Source: Actinomadura pelletieri DSM 43383 (GTDB lineage Bacteria > Actinomycetota > Actinomycetes > Streptosporangiales > Streptosporangiaceae). From it: DNA of 64,000 bases. The notes beneath the pieces are model-generated. The model saw only the letters and a program-made list of their open reading frames with translations, did no database searches and was not told the DNA's origin. Of this stretch, positions 53,928 through 62,999 are shown one piece after another. A program made the position numbers and the translations under genes. Location: positions 806,001-870,000 of the forward strand of contig NZ_RBWU01000003.1 of the NCBI RefSeq assembly GCF_003634705.1. The letters are read 5' to 3'. Numbering within the stretch: the first letter of the stretch is position 1; each line of letters begins with the position of its first letter.

Positions 53928-53956
53928 AACCTGGTCCCTACAGTAGGGACCAGGTT
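53928..53956 (+). terminator. perfect hairpin between pucR and uma2 genes
   Basis: AACCTGGTCCCTA (53928-53940), CAG, then its exact complement (53944-53956): 13-bp arms and a 3-base loop, 17 bp after the pucR stop. Most likely a terminator; a 3-base loop also fits a palindromic operator for the next gene. Confidence 0.65.
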
Positions 53957-54014
53957 GCTAGGCTCATCTGCATTGGGGACGCGGAGTTCAGACCCGCTCG
54001 GCTGGGAGGACACC

Positions 54015-54683
54015 ATGAGGGCAATGCCGGCGGACGACATGCCTGACCCCGAGCGGCCTTCCAGCCTCCGGCGAGCCGACGTCCACGGACGGAATGAAGA
54101 TCACCGACGCGACGAGCCTCTGCCGCCTTGGATCATTCCTCCCGCGGAAGGCTTCAAGGCAGAAGATCTTGACCACCTTCCGCAATTGCCCTCTCACGCA
54201 GAGTTGATCGATGGCAGCATCGTCCTCGTGAGCCCCCAGTCCTTCTTCCACATGCTGACGGTTTCGCTGCTCGAAGGGGCTCTTCGCCTTCAGGTTCCTG
54301 AAGGGCTGCGTGTCAGCCGCGAGATGACGGTCACGCTGGCCGACCGGCAGCGACCGGAGCCCGACATCCTCGTCGTGGACGCCAAGGGCGTGACCGGGCG
54401 AGATCAGACCTCGTACAAACCTGAGCACGTGGTTCTCGCCGTCGAGGTCGTGTCGCAGGAGTCCGAGATACGAGACAGGGAGCGCAAACCCCAGCTGTAC
54501 GCCGAGGCGGGCATCCCTCATTTCTGGCGTGTGGAGAACAGCGCCGGCCGGCCCATGGTCTGTGTCTTCGAACTCGACGCTGGCACCAGGAAGTATGTGG
54601 CGACCGGGATCCACCATGATCGGCTGAAGCTGACGGTGCCGTTCGACATCGACATCGACCTGACCGAGATCGACCGGCTCTGA
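54015..54683 (+). CDS. Uma2-family (DUF820) nuclease-fold protein
   Basis: 222 residues. After about 40 charged residues comes the Uma2 domain: FKAEDLDHLPQLPSHAELIDG, LRVSREMTVTLADRQRPEPD (with the EPD metal site), VEVVSQESEIRDRERKPQLY (Glu and Lys of the PD-(D/E)xK fold) and AGIPHFWRVEN. The family is abundant in actinobacteria and cyanobacteria and presumed to be restriction-like nucleases, though biological roles are largely untested. ATG after GGGAGGAC. Confidence 0.9.
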   Translation: MRAMPADDMPDPERPSSLRRADVHGRNEDHRRDEPLPPWIIPPAEGFKAEDLDHLPQLPSHAELIDGSIVLVSPQSFFHMLTVSLLEGALRLQVPEGLRVSREMTVTLADRQRPEPDILVVDAKGVTGRDQTSYKPEHVVLAVEVVSQESEIRDRERKPQLYAEAGIPHFWRVENSAGRPMVCVFELDAGTRKYVATGIHHDRLKLTVPFDIDIDLTEIDRL

Positions 54684-54884
54684 CCCGGGTCTCGCGCACC
54701 GCGCGGCGACGGCATTCCGCTGATCCGGTGGCATGGACGCGTGCGCGGGCTCTGGACCTCAGGCACACGGCACAGGTCACCCAACCAAGCACTCGGTCAA
54801 GGGCATGCGGGTGAGCAGGGGATTTCGGGCAGGACATGGGGCGCGGGGGATGTAGGTCGGCGCGGCGCCGGGCAGAACCATCAG

Positions 54885-56015
54885 GTGGGACGTCGTCAAA
54901 GTCCGCGCACCTTCGGGGTGGAGGAGGAGCTGCTCCTCGTCGCCCCCGAGACCGGCGCGCCGCAGGCCGTGTCGGGCTCGGTCATCCGGTACGCCCGCCG
55001 CCACGACGAGCTGTTCCTCACCCGTGGGCGCCGCTCGAAGCCTCTGGAGCCCGAGTTGCAGCGCGAGCAGCTGGAGACCGCCACCCCGGTGTGCACCTCG
55101 CTCACCGAGATCTCCGAGCACGTCAGGTCGGCGCGGCTCGCCGCGGCGCAGTCGGCGGCCGGGGTCGGCGTCTCGGTGGCGGCGCTCGCGACGTCGCCGG
55201 TCGCGGTCCGCCCGTCGCTGACCCCGTCGCACCGCTACCTGCGGATGGCGAACGCCTACGGGCCCGCCGCCGCCGAGCAGCTCACCTGCGGTTGCCACGT
55301 CCATGTCGGCATCGAGTCGCCGGACGAGGGCGTCGCCGTCCTCGACCGGATCCGGCCGTGGCTGCCGCCGCTCCTGGCGCTCAGCGCGAACTCCCCGTTC
55401 TGGCAGGGCGCCGACACCGGCTACGACAGCTGGCGGCACCAGGTGTGGGGACGCTGGCCGTCCAGCGGCCCGACCGAGCTGTTCGGCTCCGCCAAGGCGT
55501 ACCGGGCGACGGTCGAGGCGCTGCTCGCCACCGGCGCGCTCATCGACGAGGGAATGATCTACTTCGACGCGCGGCTGTCCCGGCGCTACCCGACCGTGGA
55601 GATCCGCGTCCCGGACGTGTGCCTGGACGCCGACGACGCCGTGCTGATGGCCGCGCTCGTCCGGGCCCTGGTCGACACCGCCGCGGGCGCCTGGCGCGAC
55701 GGCGAACCGCCCGACCCGGTGCGCGCCGACCTGATGCGGCTGGCGATGTGGCGCGCCGGACGGTCGGGGCTGCGCAACGACCTCGTCCACCCGACCACCC
55801 TCCGCGCCGCGCCCGCGCACCAGGTCGTCGCCGCCCTCCTGGAGCACCTCGCCCCCGCCCTCGACCGGTCAGGCGATCTGGAGACGGTCACCGGGCTCTT
55901 GCACGGCGTCCTCGAACGCGGCAACGGCGCCCAGTTCCAGCGCGCCGCCTACAGCCGCGCCCACGACGTCACCGCCGTTGTCGCGACCGCCGTCACCCGA
56001 ACCGTCACGGTGTGA
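54885..56015 (+). CDS. YbdK-type glutamate-cysteine ligase (GCS2 family)
   Basis: 376 residues, the usual YbdK length. Motifs: FGVEEELLLV at the N-terminus (substrate/metal Glu residues), TCGCHVHVGIES (nucleotide/metal), SANSPFWQGADTGYDSWR, and YPTVEIRVPDVC near residue 245. The reaction is ATP-dependent ligation of glutamate and cysteine, or a related carboxylate-amine ligation; actinobacteria generally use mycothiol, so the real product may differ. GTG start without a strong ribosome-binding site. Confidence 0.9.
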   Translation: MGRRQSPRTFGVEEELLLVAPETGAPQAVSGSVIRYARRHDELFLTRGRRSKPLEPELQREQLETATPVCTSLTEISEHVRSARLAAAQSAAGVGVSVAALATSPVAVRPSLTPSHRYLRMANAYGPAAAEQLTCGCHVHVGIESPDEGVAVLDRIRPWLPPLLALSANSPFWQGADTGYDSWRHQVWGRWPSSGPTELFGSAKAYRATVEALLATGALIDEGMIYFDARLSRRYPTVEIRVPDVCLDADDAVLMAALVRALVDTAAGAWRDGEPPDPVRADLMRLAMWRAGRSGLRNDLVHPTTLRAAPAHQVVAALLEHLAPALDRSGDLETVTGLLHGVLERGNGAQFQRAAYSRAHDVTAVVATAVTRTVTV

Positions 56016-56084
56016 CCCAAGCCCGCCCAACGCGTCGTGGGCTCTTGGGGAGGGCGCACGGCGCGTTGGGCCTGGGGCGAGGTG

Positions 56085-56573
56085 TCAGCGGTGGCGTTTC
56101 TGGAAGGGGAGGTAGCGGTCGGCGCGGCGGTGGCGGGCGAGGAGGCCGGTGGACTCGACGGCGAGGATGCGGTCGAAGCGGAAGGCGCGGACGCCGCGGC
56201 GCATTCGGCACCAGCCGACGAGGTACCAGTGGTCGCGGTGGACGAGGCAGGTGACGGGCTCCACCTCGCGGATGGTGACATTGGCGTGGACGTCGCCGTA
56301 GCAGAGCCGGACGACGCGGTGTTCGGTGATGGCGGCGGCGATCACGCGGGCCCGGTCGGAGGTGGCCGCCTCCAGGGGCGTGGTGAGGGTGGCGAGCGTG
56401 GTGGTGACCACATCGTCGTGGGGCGTGGCGTCGAGGAGGGTGTGCAGGGCGCGGCGCGCGGTGGTGGCCTGGGGGCCGGTGCCGAGGTGGGCGAGGGAGA
56501 GCGCGAGTGCGGCGATCTCCGCGGCGGAGAGTGCGGTGGGCGTGGTGTGTGGGTGCGTCGCAACGTTCGCCAT
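56085..56573 (-). CDS. WYL-domain protein lacking its helix-turn-helix
   Basis: 162 residues. The C-terminal half is a WYL domain: RVVRLCYGDVHANVTIREVE, LVHRDHWYLVGWCRMRRGVR (Trp-Tyr-Leu core) and AFRFDRILAVESTG. Usual YafY-like regulators are about 320 residues with an N-terminal DNA-binding winged helix; here the start lies at the beginning of the ligand half and no HTH sequence is found upstream. It begins at MANVATHPHTT. A TATAAT sits 6 bases before the ATG, so it appears leaderless. It may be a functional ligand sensor or a truncated relic. Confidence 0.8.
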   Translation of the reverse strand: MANVATHPHTTPTALSAAEIAALALSLAHLGTGPQATTARRALHTLLDATPHDDVVTTTLATLTTPLEAATSDRARVIAAAITEHRVVRLCYGDVHANVTIREVEPVTCLVHRDHWYLVGWCRMRRGVRAFRFDRILAVESTGLLARHRRADRYLPFQKRHR

Positions 56574-56579
56574 GGTTCG

Positions 56580-56585
56580 ATTATA
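56580..56585 (-). promoter_or_regulatory. consensus -10 box of a leaderless transcript
   Basis: On the minus strand TATAAT ends 6 bases before the ATG of the WYL gene, the spacing expected if transcription starts at the start codon. A matching -35 is not evident. Confidence 0.6.
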
Positions 56586-56793
56586 TGTTCGAGTGCCGAC
56601 ATTCTGGAGGGCCGTGGACGCTCCGATCGAGTCACGTGACGCACAGCGGGGCCGCCCGGCCTGATCGCTTGAGAAGGCGACCTTCCATGCGGAAAACTTG
56701 GGCCGCAAAACAGGCTCTAATCGGGCGAATCGGGGGCGAGCATGGGCCGATCGTGGACCGGCGTTGAGTGAGGCGCGGCTGGACCGGCCCCCG

Positions 56794-57999
56794 ATGAGCC
56801 GAGACGAGGCGGACCGCGCGTTGGCGCGGCTCAAAGAGGAGAGGGAACGCATCGGCGCGGCACTGCTCGAACTGGAGGCCCACCAGGGCTACCAGTTGCT
56901 GGACGGCGCGTCGCTGGACGGTGAGACGCGACGCGTCCAGTCCGAGGTGCGCGCGGGAGTGGCGTCGCTGTGGGCCCTGTTCGACGTGTACGGGCGGGCG
57001 CTCGACGCGGCGGAGGATCTTCGGGCTCGCCATGCCAAGCCGGGGCAGGCTCAGCTCAAGGAGCTGACCTGGCTGCTCTCGGGTCCCTCGGTCGAACTGC
57101 CCGCCGAGGAGGTGCCGCTCCGGCGGCGGACGCTGCTGTCGGTCCCGTCCGGCGAGAAGCTGACGCTCCGGGCCGCCGTCGAGCGGATGACGCCGCTGTA
57201 CGAGGCGGCCGCCCAGGCGATCGCCGCGCTGGACGAGGTGTGGTCGGCGCTGCTGTCGCGGCTCGCCGAGGTGGAGGCGGAGCGGCGGGCGGCGGAGGAG
57301 CTGCTGGAGTCCCTCGGCGGCACCGAGCCGGAACTCGACCGGCTCCGCGCCGATCTCGAGGCCGTCGCCGTCGTCGTCCGCGGCGATCCGATGGCCCTGG
57401 CGCGCGGCGGCCGGGCCGACACCGCCAAACTGGACGCGATTCTGACCGGGCTCGCGGAGGTCCGTCGCGGGTTGGAGGAGGCGGAGCGGCTCCGGGACGG
57501 GTTCGCCGACCGGATCCGCGGCGTCGCCGGCGTCCTGGAGCGGCTGCGCGACACGGAGGCGGAGGCCCGCCGGGTCCGGGACGAGGTCCTCGCGAAGATC
57601 GTCAAGCCGACGCTGCCCGAGTTGCCCGAGGTGTCCGCCGCGCTGGCCGACAGGCTCGCCGCCGTGGGACGTCCGGAGCGCGGCCACGGTTGGCACGACG
57701 TCTCGGCGCGGATCCTCGACCTGGAGAAGGCGGCGAACCACGCGCTGGACCGGGCGCGGGACGCCGTCACCATGATCAGCGGCCTCCTGGACCGGCGCGA
57801 GGAACTACGCGGCCGGCTGGAGGGATACCGCATGAAGGCCGCGAGACTCGGCCACGCCGAGGACGCCGAGCTTGTCGACATGTACGAGCGGGTCCGCGAG
57901 CTGCTGTGGACGTCCCCCTGCGATCTTCGGAAGGCGACCGTGACACTGTCCGGATACCAGCAGGCCATCAACGCCCGGGTGAAGGGAGCCGACCGATGA
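56794..57999 (+). CDS. coiled-coil protein heading the PknG-type signalling operon
   Basis: 401 residues, almost entirely helical and charged, with heptad-like regions throughout (RALARLKEERERIGAALLEL, LSRLAEVEAERRAAEELLES, RVRDEVLAKIVKPTLPELPE). No Cys, no membrane segment. Starts at MSRDEADRALARL; a TTG 30 bp upstream (LSEARLDRPP) is possible. Its stop overlaps the kinase start by 4 bp. Likely a structural or scaffold partner and possible substrate of the kinase; no catalytic domain is seen. Confidence 0.8.
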   Translation: MSRDEADRALARLKEERERIGAALLELEAHQGYQLLDGASLDGETRRVQSEVRAGVASLWALFDVYGRALDAAEDLRARHAKPGQAQLKELTWLLSGPSVELPAEEVPLRRRTLLSVPSGEKLTLRAAVERMTPLYEAAAQAIAALDEVWSALLSRLAEVEAERRAAEELLESLGGTEPELDRLRADLEAVAVVVRGDPMALARGGRADTAKLDAILTGLAEVRRGLEEAERLRDGFADRIRGVAGVLERLRDTEAEARRVRDEVLAKIVKPTLPELPEVSAALADRLAAVGRPERGHGWHDVSARILDLEKAANHALDRARDAVTMISGLLDRREELRGRLEGYRMKAARLGHAEDAELVDMYERVRELLWTSPCDLRKATVTLSGYQQAINARVKGADR

Positions 58000-60431
58000 G
58001 CCAGTGCGCCGAGCCGGGCTGTACCGGGACGATCGACGGCGGTTACTGCGTCCTGTGCGGCGTGGCCGCCTCCTCGTCCCCCGCCCCGCCCGCACCCGGC
58101 GCGTGCACGCGACCGGGATGCGCCGGGAGGATCTCCGACGGCTACTGCGACGTCTGCGGCAGTCCCCCGGCGAGCGTCCCGAGCGTGCCCGCGCCCCGGC
58201 CGCCGGTCGCCGTGCCCGACGACTCCTGCCCCATGCCCGGCTGCACCGGGACGATCATGGACGGCTACTGCGACGTCTGCGGCGCGCCGCCCGCCCACAC
58301 GACCCTCACGTCCAGGGCCGAGGCGTCGGGCCGCTCGGGTTCGATGGGAACCGGCTCGTCCGTGCGGACGGGCAGCACCCGCACCGGGTCGGGGCGCTCG
58401 TCCGGCCGTCGCGGGATGCTCGGCGCCGGGCTGGTCGAGGTGCCGCGCGTCCCGTACCGCGACCCGTCCACGGCGGTGCTGAGCGATCCGCAGGTCGCCG
58501 AGGGCAAGCGGTTCTGCAGCAACTGCGACCATCCGGTCGGGCGTGGACGCGGCGGGCAGCCGGGCCGCACCGAGGGCTTCTGTCCCAAGTGCGGCGCCCG
58601 GTTCTCCTTCACCCCGAAGCTCCGTCCGGGCGATCTCGTCGGCGGGCAGTACGACGTGCTCGGCTGCCTCGCGCACGGCGGCCTCGGCTGGATCTACCTG
58701 GCCAAGGACCGCAACGTCAGCGACCGGTGGGTGGTGCTCAAGGGCCTGCTGGACAGCGGTGACGCCGACGCCAGCGCCGCCGCGGCGGCCGAGCGGGCCT
58801 TCCTCGCCGAGGTCGAGCACCCGAACATCGTCAAGATCTACAACTTCGTCCAGCACGACGGCGACGGCTACATCGTCATGGAGTACGTGGGCGGCCGGTC
58901 GTTGAAGGACATCCTGCTCGATCAGCCGCAGCCCGCGGGCGAGAAGCACCTGCCGCTCGCGCAGGCCATCGCGTACGGGCTGGAGGTGCTGCGCGCGTTC
59001 GAGTACCTGCACGCGCAGGGACTCGTCTACTGCGACTTCAAACCGGACAACGTGATCCAGTCCGAGGAGCAGCTCCGGCTGATCGACCTCGGCGGTGTCC
59101 GGCGGCTGGACGATCCGAGCGGCGCCATCTACGGCACCGTCGGCTACCAGGCGCCCGAGATCGCCGACGCCGGGCCGTCGATCTCGTCCGACCTGTACAC
59201 GGTCGGCCGGTCGCTGGCCGTGCTGAGCTTCCCGTTCCGCGGCTTCACCCGGACGTTCAGCACCTCGCTCCCGCCGCGCTCGGACGTGCCGGTCCTCCAG
59301 CGGTTCGAGTCGTTCGACCGTTTCCTGCGCAGGGCGACGCACCCCGACCCGGAGCGGCGGTTCCAGGACGCGGCGGAGATGGCGGAGCAGCTCACCGGCG
59401 TGCTGCGGGAGGTGCTGGCCGCCGAGGACGGGACGCCGCGTCCCGCCCCCTCCGGGCTGTTCGGCCCCGAACGGTTCACGACCCGGATGGCGGGCGGCGA
59501 GTCGGAGGTGTCGGCGCTGCCGCCCGTCCCGCCCGAGGTGGCCGCGGCGGCGCTGCCGGTGCCGCTGGCCGACGGGTCCGACCCGGCCGCCGCGTTCGTC
59601 TCCGGATTGAGCGCGCTGGAGCCGGAGCAGGTCGTGGAGGCGGTGAAGAACGCGCCGGAGCGCACGCCCGAGGTCAGGTTGACGCTCGCCCGCGTGAAGA
59701 TCGAGCTGGGCGCGACGGTCGAGGCCACGGACCTGCTGGACGAGCTGACCGCCGAACGTCCCGGCGACTGGCGGGTCGACTGGTACCGGGCCGCCGGGCT
59801 CCTGGCACAGGGACGCACGGCCGAGGCCGAGCCCTGGTTCGATCGGCTGTACGAGCTGCTGCCCGGCGAGGCCGCGCCCAAGCTGGCGCTCGCCTACTGC
59901 CGAGAACATACGGCGCCGCGGGACGCGGTCCGCCTGTACGAGATGGTGTGGCGCACCGACCAGAGTTACATCAACGCGGCGTTCGGCCTCGCCCGCGTGC
60001 ATCTGGCGGCGGGTGACCGCCGCGCGGCGGTCGCCGCGCTGGACTCGGTGCCGAAGATCTCGATCCAGTACGTGCCGGCGCAGGTGGCGGCGATCGCGAC
60101 GGTGGTGCGCGGCCGCAACCCCGCGGAGCTGACGGCCGCCGACCTGGTCGGCGCGGGAGACCGTCTCACCGCCCTCGACCTGGACGCCGAGCGGCGCGAC
60201 CGGCTCGCCGCCGAGGTGCTGGAGGCCGCGCTCGACTGGCTCCTGGACGGGCCGGGCGCGGCGACCGGAGCGCGGGGCGGCTCCGTCCTCGGCACGCCGC
60301 TGGCCGAGCCGAAGCTGCGCCGCCTGCTGGAGTCGACGTACCGGGAGCTGGCGCGACGCACCCGGGACCGGGACGAGTGCCGGCGGCTCGTGGACTCGGC
60401 GAACGCCGTCCGGCCGAGGACGCTGCTGTGA
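57996..60431 (+). CDS. pknG: PknG-like serine/threonine protein kinase
   Basis: 811 residues. Three zinc knuckles (Cys 4/9/18/21, 37/42/51/54, 78/83/92/95; each ending GYCxxCG) precede a Ser/Gly linker, then the PknG architecture: rubredoxin-like site Cys 174/177/196/199, kinase domain with AHGGLGWIYLA, Lys249 (VVLKGLL), catalytic loop LVYCDFKPDNV (Asp347) and LIDLGG in place of DFG, and C-terminal TPRs (YLPxxA-like helices such as GDWRVDWYRAAGLL and AFGLARVHLA). PknG controls 2-oxoglutarate metabolism in mycobacteria and corynebacteria. The three extra knuckles are unusual. Confidence 0.95.
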   Translation: MSQCAEPGCTGTIDGGYCVLCGVAASSSPAPPAPGACTRPGCAGRISDGYCDVCGSPPASVPSVPAPRPPVAVPDDSCPMPGCTGTIMDGYCDVCGAPPAHTTLTSRAEASGRSGSMGTGSSVRTGSTRTGSGRSSGRRGMLGAGLVEVPRVPYRDPSTAVLSDPQVAEGKRFCSNCDHPVGRGRGGQPGRTEGFCPKCGARFSFTPKLRPGDLVGGQYDVLGCLAHGGLGWIYLAKDRNVSDRWVVLKGLLDSGDADASAAAAAERAFLAEVEHPNIVKIYNFVQHDGDGYIVMEYVGGRSLKDILLDQPQPAGEKHLPLAQAIAYGLEVLRAFEYLHAQGLVYCDFKPDNVIQSEEQLRLIDLGGVRRLDDPSGAIYGTVGYQAPEIADAGPSISSDLYTVGRSLAVLSFPFRGFTRTFSTSLPPRSDVPVLQRFESFDRFLRRATHPDPERRFQDAAEMAEQLTGVLREVLAAEDGTPRPAPSGLFGPERFTTRMAGGESEVSALPPVPPEVAAAALPVPLADGSDPAAAFVSGLSALEPEQVVEAVKNAPERTPEVRLTLARVKIELGATVEATDLLDELTAERPGDWRVDWYRAAGLLAQGRTAEAEPWFDRLYELLPGEAAPKLALAYCREHTAPRDAVRLYEMVWRTDQSYINAAFGLARVHLAAGDRRAAVAALDSVPKISIQYVPAQVAAIATVVRGRNPAELTAADLVGAGDRLTALDLDAERRDRLAAEVLEAALDWLLDGPGAATGARGGSVLGTPLAEPKLRRLLESTYRELARRTRDRDECRRLVDSANAVRPRTLL

Positions 60432-61663
60432 CCGGCGACCCGAACGCCGCGAAGGCGGCGGAGCTGGCCTGCCCCGCCTGCGGGGAGATCGTGTTCGCGG
60501 GCGAGGTCTTCTGCGAGGAGTGCGGGCACCGGCTCACCGAGGCGCCGCCCCCGGAACCACCCGCCGAACCTGCCCCCGTCGCGGAGGCGGTCGCCGGCCC
60601 GGCCGGACGTCCCTGCCCGGGGTGCGGCGGGACGGTGATCGACGCGGACGGTTACTGCGGTTCGTGCGGGCTGCGCCAGCCCGCCGAACGCGACCACGTC
60701 GAGATGACGGTCACCGCCGCCCGGGGCGGGACCAACGGGACACGGCCGGTGCTCGCGGCGGGCGCGAGCGACCGCGGCCGGCGTTACAGCCGTAACGAGG
60801 ACGCGCTCGCCATCGTCGCGCACACCACCGGGGTCGCGGCCGTGGTGTCCGATGGCGTCGGCTCGTCGCAGCGTCCCGACGACGCCTCCCGCACGGCCGC
60901 CGAGACGGGCGTCGCCGAACTGGTGGCGCGTCTGGACGCGGGCGAGGACCCGGAGGACGCCACCCGGCTCGCGGCGTTGCGGGCCGCCGCCGCCGTCGCC
61001 GCGCTGGGCACGTCCCCGGGCGACGCGCCGTCCTGCACGTACGTGTCGGCGGTGACGCGGGGCGCGGCGGTCACCATCGGCTGGGTCGGCGACAGCCGCG
61101 CGTACTGGCTGTCCGCGGACGGCGCCGTCGAGTCCGCCGAGGAGCTCGAGGACGTCGATGCCGCCGAGGTCAGCACCGGGGACATGGCGGAGCTGGGCCC
61201 GTCCCGCAGGCTCACCGACGACGACTCGTGGGCCGCGTTCATGGTGGCCGAGGGGTCGCTGACCGAGGCCGAGGCCGAGGCGCACCCGAACGCGCACGTC
61301 ATCACGGCCTGGCTGGGCGCGGACGCCGGGGAGGTCCGCCCGCACGTCGCCTCGTTCCGTCCCGCCGGGCCCGGCACGCTGCTGGTGTGCAGCGACGGCC
61401 TGTGGAACTACTTCCCGGAGGCCCACGACCTCGCCGCGCTCCTGACCCGCGACCCCGAGCTCCCCGCCGACGGGTCCGACATGTCCACCGCGACCGATCC
61501 GGCGACCGATCCGCTCGGCGCCGCGCGGACGCTCGTCCGTCACGCCCTGGACGCGGGCGGTCGCGACAACATCACGGTCGCCGTCATCCCGCTTCCGTCC
61601 CCCGCCGCCCCGCAGAGCAGCATCCCTCAGAGCACGTCGCCGAGCACGGAGCAGCCCCGATGA
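60428..61663 (+). CDS. PP2C-family phosphatase with two N-terminal zinc ribbons
   Basis: 411 residues. Two CxxC zinc ribbons: Cys 15/18/29/32 and 63/66/77/80 (the second ending GYCGSCG, like those of the kinase). PP2C core: SRNEDALAIV (Glu124, Asp125), SDGVGSS (Asp142), WVGDSRAYWL, VCSDGLWNYF and GRDNITVAV. It removes phosphate from Ser/Thr, probably of substrates or of the kinase. GTG start overlaps the kinase stop by 4 bp (GTGA). Confidence 0.95.
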   Translation: MTGDPNAAKAAELACPACGEIVFAGEVFCEECGHRLTEAPPPEPPAEPAPVAEAVAGPAGRPCPGCGGTVIDADGYCGSCGLRQPAERDHVEMTVTAARGGTNGTRPVLAAGASDRGRRYSRNEDALAIVAHTTGVAAVVSDGVGSSQRPDDASRTAAETGVAELVARLDAGEDPEDATRLAALRAAAAVAALGTSPGDAPSCTYVSAVTRGAAVTIGWVGDSRAYWLSADGAVESAEELEDVDAAEVSTGDMAELGPSRRLTDDDSWAAFMVAEGSLTEAEAEAHPNAHVITAWLGADAGEVRPHVASFRPAGPGTLLVCSDGLWNYFPEAHDLAALLTRDPELPADGSDMSTATDPATDPLGAARTLVRHALDAGGRDNITVAVIPLPSPAAPQSSIPQSTSPSTEQPR

Positions 61664-62997
61664 GCGAGCAGCCACAGTTCACCGTCAGGATCGACCAGAA
61701 CAAGTACCTGCCCGAGGGCGGCCGCGAGGTGCACGCCATCGTGTCCGTCGAGGCGACCGCGGCCGAGGGAGCCGCGCCCGTCTCGGCGTCCACCCGGGCG
61801 TCCGAGGTCATCATCATCGACACCTCGGGTTCGATGTCCTACCCCGACACGAAGCTGCGGTCGGCGATCGCGGCGGCGAAGGTCGCGATCGACACGCTGC
61901 GCGACGGCGTCGAGTTCGCGGTCGTGTCCGGTTCCAACGACGCCAAGATGGTCTTCCCGGCCCGGCCCGGACTGGTCGCCGCGACCCCGCAGAGCCGGGA
62001 GCAGGCGAAGGTCGCGTTGAACAGGCTGAAGGCGTCCGGCGGAACCGCGATCGGATCGTGGCTGCGCCTCGCCGACGAGCTGTTCGACGACGAGCAGGGC
62101 GGCATCCGGCACGCGATCCTGCTGACGGACGGCAAGAACCAGCACGAGACGCCCGAGGAACTCGACGCCGTGCTGGCCCGCTGCGAGCGCCGGTTCGTGT
62201 GCGACTGCCGCGGCGTCGGCACCGACTGGGAGGTCGCCGAACTCCGCAAGGTCGCCTCCGCGCTGCTCGGCACGGTCGACATCGTCGCCGACCCGGCCGG
62301 TCTCGTCGCCGACTTCCAGGCGATGACGGAGGCGGCGATGGGCAAGTCCGTCGCGGACGTCGCGCTGCGGGTGTGGACGCCGCAGACCGCGAACCTGAAG
62401 TTCGTCAAGCAGGTCCTGCCGTCGGTGGAGGACCTGACCGGCAGGCGCGTCGAGTCGGCTCCGCAGGCGGGCGACTACCCGCTCGGCGCGTGGGGCGCCG
62501 AGGCCCGTGACTACCACATCTGCGTGGAGGTGACACCCGGCGAGGTCGGCAAGGAGCTGCGCGCCGCCTGGGTGAAGCTCGTCGTCCCCGGGGCGCCCGG
62601 CGAGGAGGCGCGGGTCCTCGCGACCGGCAACGTCCTGGCGCAGTGGACGGACGACGAGGCGCGGTCCACGAAGATCAACGCCCGGGTGGCGCACTACACG
62701 GGCCAGGCGGAACTGGCCGCCGCCATCCAGGAGGGACTGCAGGCCCGCAAGGACGGCGACTTCGACACCGCGACCGCGCGGCTCGGCCGGGCCGTGGTGC
62801 TGGCGAACGAGGCCGGTAACGACGAGATCACCTCGATGCTGCGCCGGGTCGTGGACGTCGTCGACCCGGGGACCGGCACCGTCCGGCTGAAGCGCGAGGT
62901 CAACAAGGCCGACGAGATGGAACTGGACACCCGGTCCAGCAAGACCGTCCGGACGCGCAAGGACGAGACCGTGACGACCCTTCGGGGCGAGGGCTGA
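61660..62997 (+). CDS. vWA-domain protein
   Basis: 445 residues. The vWA domain (about 45-230) has a complete MIDAS: DTSGS with Asp54, Ser56, Ser58, then GGTAIGSWL (Thr) and LLTDGKNQ (Asp). The remainder (about 230-445) is a beta-rich region, with a helical C-terminus (LAAAIQEGLQARKDGDFDTA, TPR-like). MIDAS domains bind divalent metal and proteins. In TerY-P systems the vWA protein is a phosphorylation partner. Its ATG overlaps the phosphatase stop (ATGA). Confidence 0.92.
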   Translation: MSEQPQFTVRIDQNKYLPEGGREVHAIVSVEATAAEGAAPVSASTRASEVIIIDTSGSMSYPDTKLRSAIAAAKVAIDTLRDGVEFAVVSGSNDAKMVFPARPGLVAATPQSREQAKVALNRLKASGGTAIGSWLRLADELFDDEQGGIRHAILLTDGKNQHETPEELDAVLARCERRFVCDCRGVGTDWEVAELRKVASALLGTVDIVADPAGLVADFQAMTEAAMGKSVADVALRVWTPQTANLKFVKQVLPSVEDLTGRRVESAPQAGDYPLGAWGAEARDYHICVEVTPGEVGKELRAAWVKLVVPGAPGEEARVLATGNVLAQWTDDEARSTKINARVAHYTGQAELAAAIQEGLQARKDGDFDTATARLGRAVVLANEAGNDEITSMLRRVVDVVDPGTGTVRLKREVNKADEMELDTRSSKTVRTRKDETVTTLRGEG

Positions 62998-62999
62998 GC

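Noticed and set aside
57051..60002. Long minus-strand open frame opposite the coiled-coil and PknG-like genes
   Set aside because: Low-complexity antisense of GC-rich codons; the plus strand has clear kinase and zinc motifs.
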